A DNA stretch of 64,000 nucleotides from Vibrio tubiashii (GCF_028551255.1 NZ_CP117029.1:620001-684000), one strand, 5' to 3'; positions 1-8,543 are shown, counted from the stretch's first letter. Translations and numbers: made by a program. Notes: generated by a model not told the origin, from the sequence alone.

Positions 1-47
1 ATCGGAAATCTGTCCTCGATAATTAAAGGACAGCCTTAATGATAGAT

Positions 48-80
48 ATGCTGCCTGTATTGTTTATAGGCAGCATTTTT
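48..80 (+). terminator. Rho-independent terminator of a gene upstream of the window
   Basis: A 9-bp perfect stem (48-56 with 68-76, ATGCTGCCT) is followed by a short T run. It probably ends transcription of a plus-strand gene lying left of the window. A smaller hairpin (TGTCCT 11-16, AGGACA 27-32) precedes it. Confidence 0.7.
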
Positions 81-203
81 ATTCTGAAAAAACTTCGTCA
101 ATTCGTTGAAAATTGCCATTAAAGGGCAGATTAACTGCTAGTATTGGTGAGAAAAGTTTTTTTTACATACAGCGCATGCAAGGGTATCAGTCTTGACAGA
201 TTG

Positions 204-212
204 TGATATACT
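204..212 (+). promoter_or_regulatory. Candidate extended -10 promoter of fusA2
   Basis: TGATATACT reads as an extended -10 element (TG-N-TATACT) about 40 bp before the EF-G2 start. No good -35 element stands 16-18 bp upstream. This is a guess from motif shape only. Confidence 0.35.
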
Positions 213-249
213 CTGCGCGCAATTTATACCTTATAAACAGAGTAAGACA

Positions 250-2337
250 ATGGCAGATTTATCAAAGTACAGAAACATTGGTATTTTCGCGCACGTTGAT
301 GCGGGTAAAACTACCACCACTGAGCGTATCCTTAAGCTTACTGGTAAAATCCACAAAACTGGTGAAGTACACGACGGTGAGTCTACAACTGACTTCATGG
401 AGCAGGAAGCTGAGCGTGGTATCACAATCCAGTCTGCTGCCGTAACTTGTGAGTGGAATGGCCACCGCCTAAACGTTATCGATACTCCGGGACACGTTGA
501 CTTTACAGTAGAAGTATACCGTTCACTTAAAGTTCTTGACGGTGGTATCGGTGTATTCTGTGGTTCTGGTGGTGTTGAGCCTCAGTCAGAGACTAACTGG
601 CGCTACGCGAACGATTCAGAAGTTGCTCGTCTGATCTTCGTAAACAAACTAGACCGTATGGGTGCAGACTTCTTCAACGTAGTTGATCAAGTGAAAAACG
701 TTCTTGGTGCAAACCCACTAGTAATGACTCTGCCAATCGGTCGTGAAGACGATTTCGTTGGTGTTGTAGACGTTCTAAACCGTCAAGCTTACGTTTGGGA
801 TGACACAGGTCTTCCAGAAAACTACGAGATCACAGATGTTCCTGCGGACATGGTTGATGATCTAGAAGCTTACCGTGAAGAGCTAGTTGAGACTGCTGTA
901 GAGCAAGACGACGACCTAATGGAAGCTTACATGGAAGGTGAAGAGCCAACTATCGAGCAGCTAAAAGCTTGTATCCGTAAAGGTACTCGTGACCTAGCGT
1001 TCTTCCCAACTTTCTGTGGTTCTGCATTCAAAAACAAAGGTATGCAGCTTATCCTAGACGCTGTTGTAGATTACCTACCAGCTCCAGCAGAAGTTGATCC
1101 TCAGCCTCTAACAGATCCAGAAACTGGTGAGCCAACTGGCGAAGTTGCAACTGTATCTCCAGATGAGCCACTAAAAGCGCTAGCATTCAAAATCATGGAT
1201 GACCGTTTTGGTGCACTAACATTCGTACGTATCTACTCAGGCCGTCTGAAGAAGGGTGACACTATCCTTAACTCAGCAACTGGTAAGACTGAGCGTATCG
1301 GTCGTATGTGTGAGATGCAAGCTGATGAGCGTAACGAACTTACTGAAGCACAAGCTGGTGACATCATCGCTATCGTTGGTATGAAGAACGTTCAAACTGG
1401 TCACACTCTATGTGATCCTAAGCACGAATGTACTCTTGAAGCTATGATCTTCCCAGAACCAGTAATCTCTATCGCTGTAACTCCTAAAGACAAAGGCGGT
1501 TCAGAGAAGATGGGTATTGCTATCGGTAAGATGGTTGCAGAAGATCCATCTTTCCAAGTTGAGACTGACGAAGAGTCTGGCGAAACTATCCTGAAAGGTA
1601 TGGGTGAACTTCACCTAGACATCAAGGTAGATATCCTTAAGCGTACTTACGGCGTTGAGCTTGAAGTAGGTGCTCCTCAGGTAGCTTACCGTGAAACTAT
1701 CACTCAAGCAGTTGAAGATAGCTACACGCACAAGAAGCAGTCTGGTGGTTCTGGTCAGTTCGGTAAGATCGACTACCGCATCCGCCCAGGTGAGCCAAAC
1801 TCTGGCTTCACGTTCTCTTCAACAGTTGTTGGTGGTAACGTACCTAAAGAATTCTGGCCTGCAGTTGAGAAAGGTTTCGCATCTATGATGGAAACTGGTG
1901 TTCTTGCTGGCTTCCCTACTCTAGACGTAGAAGTTGAACTATTCGACGGTGGTTTCCACGCAGTTGACTCTTCAGCTATCGCTTACGAAATCGCTGCTAA
2001 AGGCGCATTCCGTCAGTCTATGCCTAAAGCGGGTGCACAACTTCTTGAGCCAATCATGAAAGTTGACGTATTCACTCCAGAAGACAACGTTGGTGACGTA
2101 ATCGGTGACCTTAACCGTCGTCGTGGTATGATCAAAGACCAACAAGCTGGTACTACTGGCGTTCGTATTAAAGCTGACGTTCCTCTATCAGAAATGTTCG
2201 GTTACATCGGCCACCTACGTACTATCACTTCTGGTCGTGGTCAGTTCTCTATGGAGTTCGGTCAATACGCACCATGTCCAGCAAACGTTGCTGAGCAAGT
2301 AATCGCAGAAGTTAAAGAGCGTAACGAGAAGAAGTAA
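250..2337 (+). CDS. fusA2: Elongation factor G 2 (EF-G paralogue)
   Basis: Cytoplasmic translational GTPase of 695 aa that drives ribosomal translocation. From the ATG at 250 the protein begins [11 protein letters not shown]. The P-loop AHVDAGKTT lies at about residues 14-22, the switch RGITI at 56-60 and DTPGH at 78-82, and all five EF-G domains follow at full family length. A TTG codon at 193 is in frame, but it would add 19 residues absent from the family and would place the candidate promoter inside the gene. The gene stands alone between two terminators, not in an rpsL-rpsG-fusA-tuf operon, so it is most likely the Vibrio second EF-G. Whether it specialises in elongation or recycling cannot be told from sequence. 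Confidence 0.93.
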   Translation: MADLSKYRNIGIFAHVDAGKTTTTERILKLTGKIHKTGEVHDGESTTDFMEQEAERGITIQSAAVTCEWNGHRLNVIDTPGHVDFTVEVYRSLKVLDGGIGVFCGSGGVEPQSETNWRYANDSEVARLIFVNKLDRMGADFFNVVDQVKNVLGANPLVMTLPIGREDDFVGVVDVLNRQAYVWDDTGLPENYEITDVPADMVDDLEAYREELVETAVEQDDDLMEAYMEGEEPTIEQLKACIRKGTRDLAFFPTFCGSAFKNKGMQLILDAVVDYLPAPAEVDPQPLTDPETGEPTGEVATVSPDEPLKALAFKIMDDRFGALTFVRIYSGRLKKGDTILNSATGKTERIGRMCEMQADERNELTEAQAGDIIAIVGMKNVQTGHTLCDPKHECTLEAMIFPEPVISIAVTPKDKGGSEKMGIAIGKMVAEDPSFQVETDEESGETILKGMGELHLDIKVDILKRTYGVELEVGAPQVAYRETITQAVEDSYTHKKQSGGSGQFGKIDYRIRPGEPNSGFTFSSTVVGGNVPKEFWPAVEKGFASMMETGVLAGFPTLDVEVELFDGGFHAVDSSAIAYEIAAKGAFRQSMPKAGAQLLEPIMKVDVFTPEDNVGDVIGDLNRRRGMIKDQQAGTTGVRIKADVPLSEMFGYIGHLRTITSGRGQFSMEFGQYAPCPANVAEQVIAEVKERNEKK

Positions 2338-2363
2338 TTCTTTAAGTTAGCGAGATAGCTTTG

Positions 2364-2395
2364 AAAGCCCCAGTCGAAAGACTGGGGCTTTTTTT
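2364..2395 (+). terminator. fusA2 terminator
   Basis: Perfect 12-bp stem (2364-2375 with 2380-2391) capped by a GAAA tetraloop and followed by T residues, 26 bp after the EF-G2 stop codon. Confidence 0.9.
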
Positions 2396-2400
2396 GTTAT

Positions 2401-2532
2401 GGGAACGGGCTACGCCCTATGGAGAGCGGGAACGGACTTGGTCCTCCGAGATGCGGGAACGCTGCGCTTTCGGATAGCTGGAACGGGCTACGCCCTGTGG
2501 AAAACGGGAGCGGGCTTTGCCCTATGAGAATA
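2401..2532. repeat. Five tandem ~27-bp repeat units, each with a mini-hairpin
   Basis: Units start at 2401, 2428, 2455 (24 bp), 2479 and 2506. Each opens with GGGAACG or a near match (units 4 and 5 begin TGGAACG and GGGAGCG). Four contain a 4-bp stem with a 3-nt loop: GGGC-tac-GCCC, GGAC-ttg-GTCC, GGGC-tac-GCCC and GGGC-ttt-GCCC. The second unit keeps pairing by changing both stem arms. Unit length in multiples of three keeps frames open here on both strands, but I see no ribosome-binding site or protein-like composition. Origin unknown; intergenic repeats of this style are familiar from Vibrio genomes. Confidence 0.75.
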
Positions 2533-2550
2533 ATTGGGTCATTCCATAGA

Positions 2551-2630
2551 GTGACGAAGGAGCGAGTAGGGAATCTCATCAAGTCTCCAATTCGCTTCAA
2601 GAGATCCCCAACTCACTCGTTTCTCGCTCT
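2551..2630. repeat. Imperfect long inverted repeat
   Basis: The left arm (about 2551-2576) and right arm (about 2601-2628) are imperfect reverse complements of about 27 bp around a 24-bp spacer. The arms contain GAGCGAGTAGGGAATCTC and GAGATCCCCAACTCACTC. This looks like a palindromic intergenic repeat, not a gene. Confidence 0.6.
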
Positions 2631-2684
2631 CGGGGATGACAAAAACAAAGGGTTGACGCAAAAAGTCTCAGCATGGCAAATCAT

Positions 2685-2722
2685 CCCAATTCCCAATTCC
2701 CAATTCCCAATTCCCAATTCCC
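2685..2722. repeat. Heptanucleotide tandem repeat (CCCAATT)5
   Basis: Five exact head-to-tail copies of CCCAATT are followed by CCC. The array abuts the 3' end of the neighbouring LysR gene, whose stop is at 2731. Such arrays can change copy number by slippage; here a change would not alter any protein. Confidence 0.9.
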
Positions 2723-2730
2723 GCTCTGGC

Positions 2731-3663
2731 TCACCTCGGGCTGCGGCTATCGATGATCTCCAAACCTAAATGATCGAGTTTCTGGCACTCCTTAGCTTGG
2801 GCAAAAATCCACTCACAGAAGCGTTTGATTTTCTCTCTTTTAAAGTAGGCGCGGGGTGCACACAGGAAATAGTTGTAGTCGGTACGCTGCGCTAGATTGC
2901 CGATCCTGACTAGCTTCCCTTCATCAATATAGCGTTGAGCTAAGGTATGCTTGGCGAGCGCGACGCCTTGAACGGCTAAAGCACCTTCTAATACAAAGTG
3001 GGAGCCATTGTATTTCAGTGTCGGCTTAGAGGCTTTGTGGCCCACGTTGTTAAGCCAAATTCCCCAGTCTAGGTCTCGCCAATAATCTTCAATTAAGTCC
3101 GCGCCTGTTAGGTCGCTGAGTTCGTATATGCCGTGTTGCTCTTGGTAGATAGGATGACAAACGGGATAGAGCAGCTCTTCAATAAGTAGCTCTGAAGTGA
3201 TGTTTGGGTAATCCCCAGGTCCATATCGAATACACAAATCGAGATTAGAGTTTTGAAAGTCAGCCAGCTCGCTAGTGGGTTCAATCATCAACTCAAGATC
3301 TGGGTTTTGCTGCCTAAAGTGGCCAATTCTTGGCACAAGCCAGTGTTGGGCAAAGGAAGGCAATGTCGAAATGGAAAGCTGGTTAGGATTCGGATCTTGG
3401 TTGATTTGTCGAATACCGCGATGAAGATGCTCAAAGCCTCGTAGAGCCTGCTCATAGAGTATCTCTCCCTCCATGGTTAGCGTGACTTTACGATGCTGCC
3501 TCAAGAACAGTTCTGCGCCTAAAAAGTCTTCCAGTTGGCGTATCTGCTGACTAATGGCTGCGGCGGTGACATAGAGTTCCTGAGCCGCGAGTTTGAAGCT
3601 GCCTAGCCTCGCAGCGGTGTAAAAGTAATAGATACCCTGCAAAGGTGGTAATCGATCTTTCAC
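2731..3663 (-). CDS. LysR-family regulator, GcvA-like
   Basis: DNA-binding transcription factor of 310 aa. The N-terminal winged helix-turn-helix (about residues 6-65, with AAAISQQIRQLE in the recognition helix region) is followed by a periplasmic-binding-protein-like effector domain. The start is GTG at 3663 with AAGGAA eight bases upstream. The order SFKLAAQELYVTAAAISQQIR and the STLPSFAQHWLVPRI segment place it in the GcvA/AmpR-like group. The last few residues (ending SRSPR) run into the flanking repeat cluster, so the natural C-terminus may have been altered by the repeat. It faces a DUF1127 gene across 97 bp. Target genes unknown. Confidence 0.85.
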   Translation of the reverse strand: MKDRLPPLQGIYYFYTAARLGSFKLAAQELYVTAAAISQQIRQLEDFLGAELFLRQHRKVTLTMEGEILYEQALRGFEHLHRGIRQINQDPNPNQLSISTLPSFAQHWLVPRIGHFRQQNPDLELMIEPTSELADFQNSNLDLCIRYGPGDYPNITSELLIEELLYPVCHPIYQEQHGIYELSDLTGADLIEDYWRDLDWGIWLNNVGHKASKPTLKYNGSHFVLEGALAVQGVALAKHTLAQRYIDEGKLVRIGNLAQRTDYNYFLCAPRAYFKREKIKRFCEWIFAQAKECQKLDHLGLEIIDSRSPR

Positions 3664-3760
3664 TTTAGTTTTCCTTAACTGAAGGTCAATTTGTATCGTT
3701 TGAGCAAGATAGGTTCATGGTTAATTATTTAGTCATTAAATGCAAGAGAGGAGAGAAACC

Positions 3761-3967
3761 ATGGAAACTTCAGAGTATGGCTACAAACAGAAACTATCTG
3801 ATACTTTAGTTTGGGATAAAAAAATCTTAACTCTAATTAAACGCTGGTGGCGTAATTATCGTACTCGTAAGCAGTTAGAAAATCTGCCAGAGCATCTACT
3901 CGATGATCTTGGGCTCACGAAAGAGCAAGCTCATCAAGAGAGTATTCGTCGATTTTGGGACAAGTAG
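3761..3967 (+). CDS. Small DUF1127-family protein
   Basis: Basic protein of 68 aa. The segment WWRNYRTRKQLENLPEHLLDD followed by LGLTKEQ matches the DUF1127 signature of aromatic and arginine-rich helix then D(D/I)GL. The ATG at 3761 has a strong AGGAGAG at 3748-3754; an in-frame ATG at 3740 lies upstream of that site and is less likely. Small DUF1127 proteins elsewhere affect RNA turnover, motility or phosphate and carbon metabolism, but no role can be assigned here. It lies between two GcvA-like LysR genes and faces away from the left one, so regulation by either is plausible. Confidence 0.8.
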   Translation: METSEYGYKQKLSDTLVWDKKILTLIKRWWRNYRTRKQLENLPEHLLDDLGLTKEQAHQESIRRFWDK

Positions 3968-3981
3968 TTTTGTACTGATGA

Positions 3982-4881
3982 TTACTCTGCAATTTCACTG
4001 TGTAGCCAGTTAGCAAATGCGGCGATACGTTGTCGACGAGGAGATTCATGGTCATAGAAAAGGTTGAACTGAATACCCGGTGTCATCCCTATCTCAAACG
4101 GCTTAATCAGTAGCCCTCTTTCAACGTAGTCGCTTGCTAACGAATCGGAAGCAAGGCAAGCGCCATGACCGGCCATAACGGCATTCATTGCGTGATCAAA
4201 GGTGCTGACATCCATCCATTGCACGGACTCTTTATTCATCGTTACGCCCGCTTGAGCGAACCAGATTTGCCAAGGGTAACCACCAGACTCATAGTGAATA
4301 AGCCAGGTATTGAGTAGCTGTTCAGGGCTGGTAAGTTGGATAGTTTTGGCTAAATTGGGTGAGCAGAAGGGATAGATAGTTTCCTCAAATAGAAACTCTT
4401 TATGCAGCTTTTGGTCACTGTTGATATCGAGTTCTTCCCCCTGCCATACCGCAAGGTCAGCGTCGCCTTGTTTTAGGTTTGGCGCATCACAACTGGTGAT
4501 GATACGAATCGGGATGTTTGGGTGCTGAGTAGAAAATTTCCACAGTCTCGGCAGTAGCCAGCGAGAAGCGAAAGAAGGGGTGGAGCTGACACACAGCAAG
4601 CCTTCAACGGGTTCACTTTGGATTTGATTCAGGCCACTGATGATGTTTTCAAAACCTTGAGAAACATGTTTAAACAAGATTTTACCTTGCTCTGTTAACC
4701 GCATTTCCCGGCCTTCACGGACAAACAGTTTACAGCCTAAGCCGTCTTCTAGCTGACGAATCTTCTGACTAACAGCCGCTTGGCTGATGAATAGCTCTTC
4801 GGCAGCGCGACTATAGCTATTTAATCTCGCAGCCACCTCAAAGTAGCGTAAGCCCGGTAAGTGATGCAGCCGTGCATCCAT
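3982..4881 (-). CDS. LysR-family regulator, GcvA-like (second copy)
   Basis: Transcription factor of about 299 aa with an N-terminal winged helix-turn-helix (SYSRAAEELFISQAAVSQKI) and a substrate-binding effector domain carrying SSTPSFASRWLLPRL, parallel to STLPSFAQHWLVPRI in the neighbour at 2731-3663. The ATG at 4881 is preceded by AGGAA with six bases between. A GTG at 4887 would sit directly on that site and is less likely. It converges on the DUF1127 gene with only 14 bp between. The two LysR proteins look like diverged paralogues of one family and not a recent duplication. Confidence 0.83.
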   Translation of the reverse strand: MDARLHHLPGLRYFEVAARLNSYSRAAEELFISQAAVSQKIRQLEDGLGCKLFVREGREMRLTEQGKILFKHVSQGFENIISGLNQIQSEPVEGLLCVSSTPSFASRWLLPRLWKFSTQHPNIPIRIITSCDAPNLKQGDADLAVWQGEELDINSDQKLHKEFLFEETIYPFCSPNLAKTIQLTSPEQLLNTWLIHYESGGYPWQIWFAQAGVTMNKESVQWMDVSTFDHAMNAVMAGHGACLASDSLASDYVERGLLIKPFEIGMTPGIQFNLFYDHESPRRQRIAAFANWLHSEIAE

Positions 4882-4934
4882 ATCCACTTCCTATGTTTGG
4901 TCCGAATGAATTGGCATCATAATCGGTTTAGTAA

Positions 4935-4966
4935 CAAAAGCAAAAGGAGAGCTTATGCTCTCCTTT
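4935..4966 (-). terminator. Terminator of the acyl-CoA synthetase gene
   Basis: Perfect 10-bp stem (4943-4952 with 4957-4966, arms AAAGGAGAGC/GCTCTCCTTT) with a TTAT loop. It reads into a T-rich stretch on the minus strand, just after the synthetase stop. Confidence 0.75.
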
Positions 4967-4988
4967 GTATTTAGTTAGTGAAGATTAA

Positions 4989-6674
4989 TTAATCTTCCCA
5001 TACCACAAGTTGTCCTTTTGGCCAGTTGTGACCAATATCGTGGTACTTTTGCTCTAGAACATGACGTTTGATCTTAAGCGTTGGCGTCAAGATACCATTC
5101 TCGATGCTCCACGGGTCTTTGATCATTAGCACACCTTTGATCTGCTCGTGAGACTCAAGGTCGGCGTTCATTCTCGCAATGACCTTTTTGGTCGTTCTCT
5201 CGTAGCGTTCTTTGTCGAAGTTAGGGAAGTCATGTGGAACCACGAGAAGAATTGGTGCTGGTAAACCAAGACCAATTAAACACATCATTTCGACTCGACT
5301 GTATTCAAAAAGCTTTTTCTCGATTGGCACAGGTGCGACAAACTTACCTTTAGCTGTCTTAAAGGTATCTTTCTTACGACCTTGAATTGTTAGATAGCCT
5401 TCACTATCAATAAAGCCAATGTCGCCTGTATGTAGCCAGCCTTCAGCATTGAATGACTCTTGCGTTGCGATATCATTTTTGTAGTAGCCAGAGAACAAGC
5501 CTTTACCGCGAACCATGATCTCTTCATCCTCAGCGATCTTAAGCTCAATACCGGGTCCAGCATTACCGACACTGCCGATTTTGTCAGCGCGGAATGGGTA
5601 GTTGAGAGTGCTGTAGGCAAAAGACTCTGTCATGCCCCACGCTTCGGTAATATGTAGACCAACGCTGTGATACCAGTCTAGAAGCGCAGGTGAAACTGGC
5701 GCAGAACCACAGCCAAGTACCCGTGCTTGATCTAAGCCCAAGCCTTCCGCGAGTTTCTTCTTAATCAGAGAGTTTACAAACGGAATCTTAAGCAGAATGT
5801 TGAGCTTTTTCTGCGGTAGCTTGTCTTGAATGCGTTGCTGGAACAGAGTCCACAGGCGAGGCACAGAAATAAACAGCGTTGGGCGCTGCATTTTAACATC
5901 TTCAATAAAGGTATCTAAAGACTCAGGGAAGGCTGTTTGAACACCACCCATGATCGAAGAGCCAAAGATATAAACACGTTCAGTGATGTGTGCTAACGGC
6001 AGGTAAGAGAACAAGCGATCGTTTTCTTGGATACCGATGTGATTGATAAGTTGTTGAACTGACCAGCTGAATGCGCCATATGTCAGCATTGCGCCTTTAG
6101 GTAGACCAGAAGTACCAGAGGTGTACACCAGTGACATTAACTTATCATCATGATGTTCCGGACGAGTTTCACTAGGCTGAGCCGAAGCAATTAACTCTTT
6201 AAACTGATACTTACAGTTTGGCGCAGTATCGTAAGGTAGTGAGATGGTAATGATATCTGGCTTAGAATCGATCACTTGCTGAGTCGCTGCAGCATCATCT
6301 AATTTACCGCCAATCAATACTTTACTTTCACTATGCGTTAAACAGTATTCGATCGTATCTGCCCCTGCAGTAGGGAAGATAGGTACACTAACAAAATCAC
6401 CAAGCATCATGGCTAAGTCACAAATAAACCATTCGGCACAGTTTTTCGAGACTAAGGCGACTTTATCACGAGGTTGAACGCCAAGATCGTTTAACGCACT
6501 CACTAGCTTGAGTGCCTGATCCGCGACTTCTGCATAGGTATATTCAACAAACTTTCGATTGATCGTTTGTTTGAGATAAACCTCATTTGGGCGTTCCTCG
6601 GCCCATTTAAGGATCATCTCGTTTGGTGGTGGGAGAGCACAGGTTGGTTTGCTTAACTCGTTAGGCTGAATCAT
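4989..6674 (-). CDS. AMP-dependent long-chain acyl-CoA synthetase
   Basis: Adenylate-forming enzyme of 561 aa that would activate a fatty acid with ATP and join it to CoA. The phosphate-binding motif YTSGTSGLPKG is at residues 184-194, AWGMTES at 345-351, WLHTGD at 413-418 and the hinge/catalytic segment GRKKDTFKTAKGKF at 432-445. The domain layout is closer to the FAA1-type bacterial synthetases than to classical FadD. No membrane segment stands out, so it is probably cytoplasmic or peripheral. It is transcribed alone and has its own terminator. Chain length of the substrate cannot be inferred. Confidence 0.87.
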   Translation of the reverse strand: MIQPNELSKPTCALPPPNEMILKWAEERPNEVYLKQTINRKFVEYTYAEVADQALKLVSALNDLGVQPRDKVALVSKNCAEWFICDLAMMLGDFVSVPIFPTAGADTIEYCLTHSESKVLIGGKLDDAAATQQVIDSKPDIITISLPYDTAPNCKYQFKELIASAQPSETRPEHHDDKLMSLVYTSGTSGLPKGAMLTYGAFSWSVQQLINHIGIQENDRLFSYLPLAHITERVYIFGSSIMGGVQTAFPESLDTFIEDVKMQRPTLFISVPRLWTLFQQRIQDKLPQKKLNILLKIPFVNSLIKKKLAEGLGLDQARVLGCGSAPVSPALLDWYHSVGLHITEAWGMTESFAYSTLNYPFRADKIGSVGNAGPGIELKIAEDEEIMVRGKGLFSGYYKNDIATQESFNAEGWLHTGDIGFIDSEGYLTIQGRKKDTFKTAKGKFVAPVPIEKKLFEYSRVEMMCLIGLGLPAPILLVVPHDFPNFDKERYERTTKKVIARMNADLESHEQIKGVLMIKDPWSIENGILTPTLKIKRHVLEQKYHDIGHNWPKGQLVVWED

Positions 6675-6863
6675 TCTCTAACTCCATGTTATTTGCAAAG
6701 TTATGTTTATATTTTTATTGTTAATAGATTGTTAACTCTAGCATGTTAATCTAAGCGGAGGAAAGTGCAAGTGGTGAGTTTTCGTGCATCTTGTGAACAA
6801 CATAGGCAAACGTGCTCAATATGCATAACTCGCCCGAATGGGAGATTTCCTCGTTATCTACTA

Positions 6864-7601
6864 CTAGTGTAGTTGACGGTAGATAGCTGGGCTGATTCCA
6901 GTCTTCTTTTTAAAGATACGAGAAAAGTATGAGACGTCGTTGTAACCACATTGAAAGGCTATAAAGGAAATCTTCTCTTTGCGGTCGTTGGTGAGAAGGT
7001 GCTTGGCGAGATTGATTCTTTTTAAGGTTAAGTAATCGCGAAAACTGACCCCGATGGTTTTATGAAAAAACTTAGAAAAGTAAGTGACTGAATAATGGCA
7101 ATATTCGGCGACATCTTCTTCTCTTATTGTTCTAGATAAGTTTTTTTCGATATATCTCAGCATTTCAACGAGATCTTTACTGATATGTTTTTTCGACTGA
7201 TTATCAATGAGTTTATGAATATCTAGAATCTCTTGGTGCTGAGTAAATTGGTAGTAAACCTGTTTATTTATCTCATCTGACCACAATCTAATATCATCTT
7301 TTTTAACTGAAAAAACCGAAAATATAACTTCAAGATTGGCTATTTCTTGTGGGATTTCATCATCACAAATAATAATTAAATGTTTGTCTAGATTTTGACA
7401 AAGCTTAATCGCGGTTTGCAGGAGAGAACTGTAAACCTCTTCATAATAAAAAAAACAGAAATGGATGTCAGGCTCACTCAACACAGAAACATCATAGCCA
7501 TAATCAAGAACATGAAAATGCCTTTCTAAATCTCTTACCTGATCTTTTTCAATGTAAGTTACTGACTTACCGAGCCAGTAGCCCTTATGTAGTACATCCA
7601 C
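6864..7601 (-). CDS. AraC-family regulator next to the Tad locus
   Basis: Transcription factor of 245 aa. The C-terminal ~100 residues contain two helix-turn-helix motifs typical of AraC/XylS proteins (VAEYCHYSVTYFSKFFHKTIG, then ISFIAFQCGYNDVSYFSRIF). The N-terminal ~120 residues are not the usual cupin arm. They show alternating hydrophobic strands and helices (for example HFCFFY and HLIIICDDE), like a degenerate receiver domain, though I cannot assign a family. The start is GTG at 7601 with AAGGA nine bases upstream. It is divergent from the first flp gene across 452 bp, so control of the Tad operon is a fair inference. Confidence 0.8.
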   Translation of the reverse strand: MDVLHKGYWLGKSVTYIEKDQVRDLERHFHVLDYGYDVSVLSEPDIHFCFFYYEEVYSSLLQTAIKLCQNLDKHLIIICDDEIPQEIANLEVIFSVFSVKKDDIRLWSDEINKQVYYQFTQHQEILDIHKLIDNQSKKHISKDLVEMLRYIEKNLSRTIREEDVAEYCHYSVTYFSKFFHKTIGVSFRDYLTLKRINLAKHLLTNDRKEKISFIAFQCGYNDVSYFSRIFKKKTGISPAIYRQLH

Positions 7602-8053
7602 TGTATTCAGTCCTTAGTTAATCTTAATTAGAGTAATGAGGAACTTTATCGTTGAGCTTAGTATGAGAAATCCTGCTTGGCTAATCGCCTTATTGAAGCA
7701 ATTCACAATAAGTAGCTTTATTTTCTGGATAGGCGTCACATTTTTGTTTGTGGTTTATTTTGTCAAGTATCAATAATGAGAAAGGGTGCGTTATTTAATG
7801 ATTGCTAGGCTTGAAGTGGATAAAAGCAGTTTTTTGCTATTTTAATCATTAATTTAAATTGTTAGATATAAATAGAGTAATTATTTTAATTGTCAATATT
7901 GTGCGTTAATTACAACAAAAAAGTACAAATTTTAAATATTAGTCTGGCAAAAAAGTACTACAGGTAGACAAATAAATCCTAACTGTTCTTTCTCAATAAC
8001 TCTAAATTATCAATAAGCGCTACAGCTTAATGAACTTTGGAAGGAGACATATC
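7602..8053. other. AT-rich divergent intergenic region before flp
   Basis: 452 bp between the AraC gene and the first Flp prepilin, very AT-rich over 7740-7980, with no reading frame that looks like a gene. It should hold the divergent promoters and a long flp leader. I see no convincing sigma-54 or CRP site. The composition would suit silencing by H-NS, but that is inference. Confidence 0.5.
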
Positions 8054-8239
8054 ATGAGCAAGCTTACTAAAAACATCACAGCATTTATGAAAGACGAAGA
8101 AGGTTTAACAGTAGTTGAATACGTAGTAGGTGCCGGCCTATTAGTTGCAGCTATGTCAGGAATCTTTGGTGGTCTAGTAACAGATATGACTACTGAGCTA
8201 GATGAAGTCTTTAATGGTACAAATAGTAACCAAGGTTAA
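8054..8239 (+). CDS. flp1: Flp type IVb prepilin 1
   Basis: Major pilin precursor of 61 aa for the Tad/Flp pilus. It has a short charged leader ending DEEG, then LTVVEY, which matches the Flp processing site (G then XXXXEY) cut by the TadV peptidase. A hydrophobic helix VVGAGLLVAAMSGIFGGLV follows and then a short polar tail. The ATG at 8054 has AAGGAG at 8041-8046; an ATG at 8030 in the same frame lies before this site. It is the first gene of the Tad locus and would normally be the most expressed. Confidence 0.92.
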   Translation: MSKLTKNITAFMKDEEGLTVVEYVVGAGLLVAAMSGIFGGLVTDMTTELDEVFNGTNSNQG

Positions 8240-8306
8240 TTTACTTTTAAATTAATTAATTACTTATTGTCCAAGTAAATCTAAAAAATCCGACTATTAT
8301 TATTTT

Positions 8307-8342
8307 AAGGCTTGTAAAACAAACTTTAGTTTTACAAGCCTT
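8307..8342 (+). other. Long stem-loop between the two flp genes
   Basis: Perfect 14-bp stem (8307-8320 with 8329-8342, AAGGCTTGTAAAAC) with an 8-nt loop, followed by a weak T-rich stretch. It lies 27 bp before the second flp ATG. It could be an attenuating terminator or an mRNA-stabilising 3' end that makes flp1 RNA more abundant than the rest of the operon. Confidence 0.75.
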
Positions 8343-8368
8343 AATCTTTATATAGAGGATTTTCAGAC

Positions 8369-8527
8369 ATGGTAAACCACATTGTTCAATTTATGAAAGA
8401 AGAAGAGGGTTTGACTGTAGTTGAATACGTCGTAGGTGCAGGCGCTCTCGCACTGGCCTTAGGCGGATTTTTTACTGCTTTCGGTGAAGCCTTGGTATCA
8501 GAAATAAGCAATTTGTTTTCCGACTAA
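8369..8527 (+). CDS. flp2: Flp type IVb prepilin 2
   Basis: Short prepilin of 52 aa, easily missed because of its size. The leader ends EEEG and is followed by LTVVEYVVGAG, nearly identical to Flp1 (DEEG, LTVVEYVVGAG), so it carries the same TadV cleavage site. The hydrophobic helix then diverges (ALALALGGFFTAFGEALV). The ATG at 8369 has AGAGG ten bases upstream. It may be a minor pilin or an alternative major pilin. It is followed 16 bp later by the prepilin peptidase gene. Confidence 0.88.
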   Translation: MVNHIVQFMKEEEGLTVVEYVVGAGALALALGGFFTAFGEALVSEISNLFSD

Positions 8528-8543
8528 AGTTTGATGGCGCAGC

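Noticed and set aside
193-249. TTG start extending EF-G2 by 19 residues
   Set aside because: The extra residues match no EF-G, and the extension would cover the candidate promoter; ATG 250 starts exactly at the family N-terminus.
2401-2722. Possible CRISPR array or attachment site
   Set aside because: Units are head-to-tail without unique spacers, and there are no cas or integrase genes nearby.
2419-2769. 116-codon open frame on the plus strand across the repeats, and a 67-codon frame opposite
   Set aside because: Open only because the repeat units are multiples of three; no ribosome-binding site and low-complexity products.
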